A stretch of 9,996 bases of DNA from Alphaproteobacteria bacterium (GTDB taxonomy: Bacteria > Pseudomonadota > Alphaproteobacteria > ATCC43930 > CGMCC-115725). Both the position numbers and the translations under genes were made by a program. The stretch lies in NCBI GenBank assembly GCA_005888425.1, contig VAZF01000014.1:1-9996 (forward strand). Direction: 5' to 3'. This document shows, piece by piece, positions 8,971 to 9,996 of the stretch. Numbering within the stretch: the stretch's first letter is position 1; every line of letters begins with the position of its first letter. The notes beneath the pieces were generated by a model, which did not search any database, had not been told where the DNA came from, and saw only the letters and a program-made list of their open reading frames with translations.

Positions 8971-8991
8971 ATCTCGGCGATGACAGTTCAT

Positions 8992-9462
8992 TTAAAGCGG
9001 CGAGGGGCCGAGCAGCTCCCAGCCGTGGCGCTGCAGCATGTCGGCGAGCTCGGCCTCGCTCATCGATGCGAAATTGCGCTGGGTCCGGTGCTGCTCCTCG
9101 ATGAGGCCGCCCGCCTTGGCCGGCGTGTAGACAAACAGGACGCGGCCGGTCTCGGCGCCGGTGCTCTTCCAGGCATGCGGGACATCGCGCGGCATGAAGG
9201 CGCAACTGCCCGGGCCGCCGACCGTGACCTCGTCGCCGATCAGGAACGTGACCTCGCCCTCCAGGACGTAGGCAATTTCGTCGCTGTCGTGATGCAGATG
9301 GAAGGTGCTCTTGGTTCCGGCGGGAACGGTTTCCTCAAACATCATGATGCTGTCGCCGGTCGCGCCGCCCAGCAGCTTCAGCGCGTAGGAGCGGCCCGGC
9401 GTGGTGTTGCTGTTCGTTACCATGCCTTCGGCCGGCTGTACGACGATGCCCTGTGCGGTCAT
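8992..9462 (-). CDS. Cupin domain-containing protein, second gene of a tandem pair
   Basis: A 156-residue single-domain cupin. Motif 1 is HLHHDSDEIAYVLEGE (residues 55-70) and motif 2 is PRDVPHAWKSTG (91-102). The expected metal ligands are His55 or His58, His57, Glu62 and His96, the usual three-His-one-Glu site of a beta-barrel metal enzyme or sensor. The reaction is unknown: such small cupins include dioxygenases, isomerases, sugar-binding and stress proteins. The reading frame is open further upstream to 9600, but the ATG at 9462 is clearly the start: AAAGGAG lies six bases before it, and the extra N-terminal part overlaps the preceding cupin gene and has no cupin similarity. It begins 23 bases after the stop of the other cupin, to which it is roughly 55-60% identical by hand alignment, including the shared C terminus GPSPL. 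Confidence 0.9.
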   Translation of the reverse strand: MTAQGIVVQPAEGMVTNSNTTPGRSYALKLLGGATGDSIMMFEETVPAGTKSTFHLHHDSDEIAYVLEGEVTFLIGDEVTVGGPGSCAFMPRDVPHAWKSTGAETGRVLFVYTPAKAGGLIEEQHRTQRNFASMSEAELADMLQRHGWELLGPSPL

Positions 9463-9485
9463 GGCTCGCTCCTTTCCCGCGTGCC

Positions 9486-9953
9486 TCAGAGCGGCGAGGG
9501 GCCGACGATTTCCCACTGGTAACGCCGGTGGATCGCGGCGATCTCCTCGGCATCGACCGAGGCGACCGGGCGGTGCAGTTTCTGCAAATCCTCGAACCAT
9601 TTCCCGGCCGCGGCCGGCGCGTACATGAACAACACACGGCCGGTCTCGATGCCGGTGTTCTTCCAGGCATGCGCTATGCCGCGCGGCATGAAGGCGCAGG
9701 CGCCGGCGCCGCCGACCGTCACCGTGTCGCCGATCTTGAACGTGATCTCGCCGGAGAGGACGTAGGCGACCTCGTCGCTGTTGTGGTGGATGTGATAGCT
9801 GGTCGCGGTGCCGGCGGGCGCCGCCTCCTCGAACACCATGATGCTCTCGCCGGTCTCGCCGCTCTGCAATTTGAGCGCGGCCGCGCGCCCCGGCGACATG
9901 TCCAATACCGCCCCCTCGCCCGGCGGCACGACGATGCCCTGGCTGTCGGTCAT
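9486..9953 (-). CDS. Cupin domain-containing protein, first gene of a tandem pair
   Basis: A 155-residue single-domain cupin, paralogous to the next gene downstream. Motif 1 is HIHHNSDEVAYVLSGE (54-69) and motif 2 is PRGIAHAWKNTG (90-101), giving candidate metal ligands His54 or His57, His56, Glu61 and His95. The core barrel is close to that of the paralogue, while the C-terminal third (FEDLQKLHRPVASVDAEEI) has diverged, which would change the lid or dimer contact rather than the metal site. The ATG at 9953 has GGGGAGGAG immediately upstream. The two cupins are almost certainly cotranscribed. They may form homodimers of different specificity or a heteromer; the sequence cannot decide. Confidence 0.9.
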   Translation of the reverse strand: MTDSQGIVVPPGEGAVLDMSPGRAAALKLQSGETGESIMVFEEAAPAGTATSYHIHHNSDEVAYVLSGEITFKIGDTVTVGGAGACAFMPRGIAHAWKNTGIETGRVLFMYAPAAAGKWFEDLQKLHRPVASVDAEEIAAIHRRYQWEIVGPSPL

Positions 9954-9969
9954 GGGCTCCTCCCCTGTT

Positions 9970-9996
9970 CTAGACTTCGTTGCCGGTCATCTTAGC
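9970..9996 (-). CDS. Possible 3' end of a further minus-strand gene, cut by window edge
   Basis: Of the three minus-strand frames entering from the right edge, two hit a stop at once and one reads AKMTGNEV before TAG at 9972-9970. That stop would lie 16 bases before the first cupin start, a spacing typical of an operon. With only eight codons visible this is a hint, not a demonstration. Confidence 0.22.
   Translation of the reverse strand, partial: AKMTGNEV

Noticed and set aside
8582..8983. Plus-strand open frames over the small membrane-protein gene
   Set aside because: No ribosome site, charged low-complexity translation, and they span two intergenic repeats; the minus-strand frame with GGGAGGTG and two hydrophobic helices is far better.
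9463..9600. N-terminal extension of the second cupin (frame open to 9600)
   Set aside because: It overlaps the upstream cupin coding region and has no cupin similarity; ATG at 9462 has a strong ribosome site and aligns with the paralogue start.

Overview
The window looks like a chromosomal segment of a GC-rich alphaproteobacterium. The evidence is a GyrA with the acidic insertion in its C-terminal domain that is usual in alphaproteobacteria, a CoaD with the ISSRFVKEI / GGDVSHFVSP signature of that class, a gyrA-coaD pair with overlapping stop and start codons, and GC-rich intergenic hairpin repeats of the kind common in Hyphomicrobiales and Rhodospirillales genomes. I do not assign a genus.

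Layout from left to right. At the left edge is the start of a J-domain (DnaJ-like) gene on the minus strand (1-191). A 268-base intergenic region separates it from the only plus-strand gene, a short-chain dehydrogenase/reductase (460-1263). Everything after that is on the minus strand, so transcription runs right to left. In that order the genes are: two tandem cupin paralogues (9953-9486 and 9462-8992); a 78-residue membrane protein (8889-8653) flanked by two inverted copies of a short repeat; a MetE-C-like cobalamin-independent methionine synthase family protein that lacks about 40 residues (8561-7572); a hairpin-rich intergenic repeat (7448-7570); gyrA (7226-4356) with coaD overlapping its stop codon (4356-3823); a broken Rieske oxygenase alpha-subunit gene (3760-2515); and two tandem PAS-like paralogues (2412-1903 and 1773-1267), each preceded by the same 34-bp box.

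gyrA and coaD are housekeeping genes (DNA supercoiling, coenzyme A synthesis) and are probably translationally coupled. The rest is accessory: an SDR, a Rieske oxygenase, a MetE-like protein and cupins of the kind found in catabolic or secondary metabolic gene sets, with no complete pathway visible. Two genes show loss of an internal segment (Rieske, out of frame; MetE-like, in frame), and two genes are present as tandem duplicates (PAS-like, cupin). Together these suggest recent duplication and decay in the accessory part.

I found no RNA gene, CRISPR array, transposase or defence system, and nothing I would call a new biological system. The observations most worth following are the conserved box upstream of both PAS-like genes, the two internal deletions, and the leucine at the main quinolone-resistance position of GyrA.
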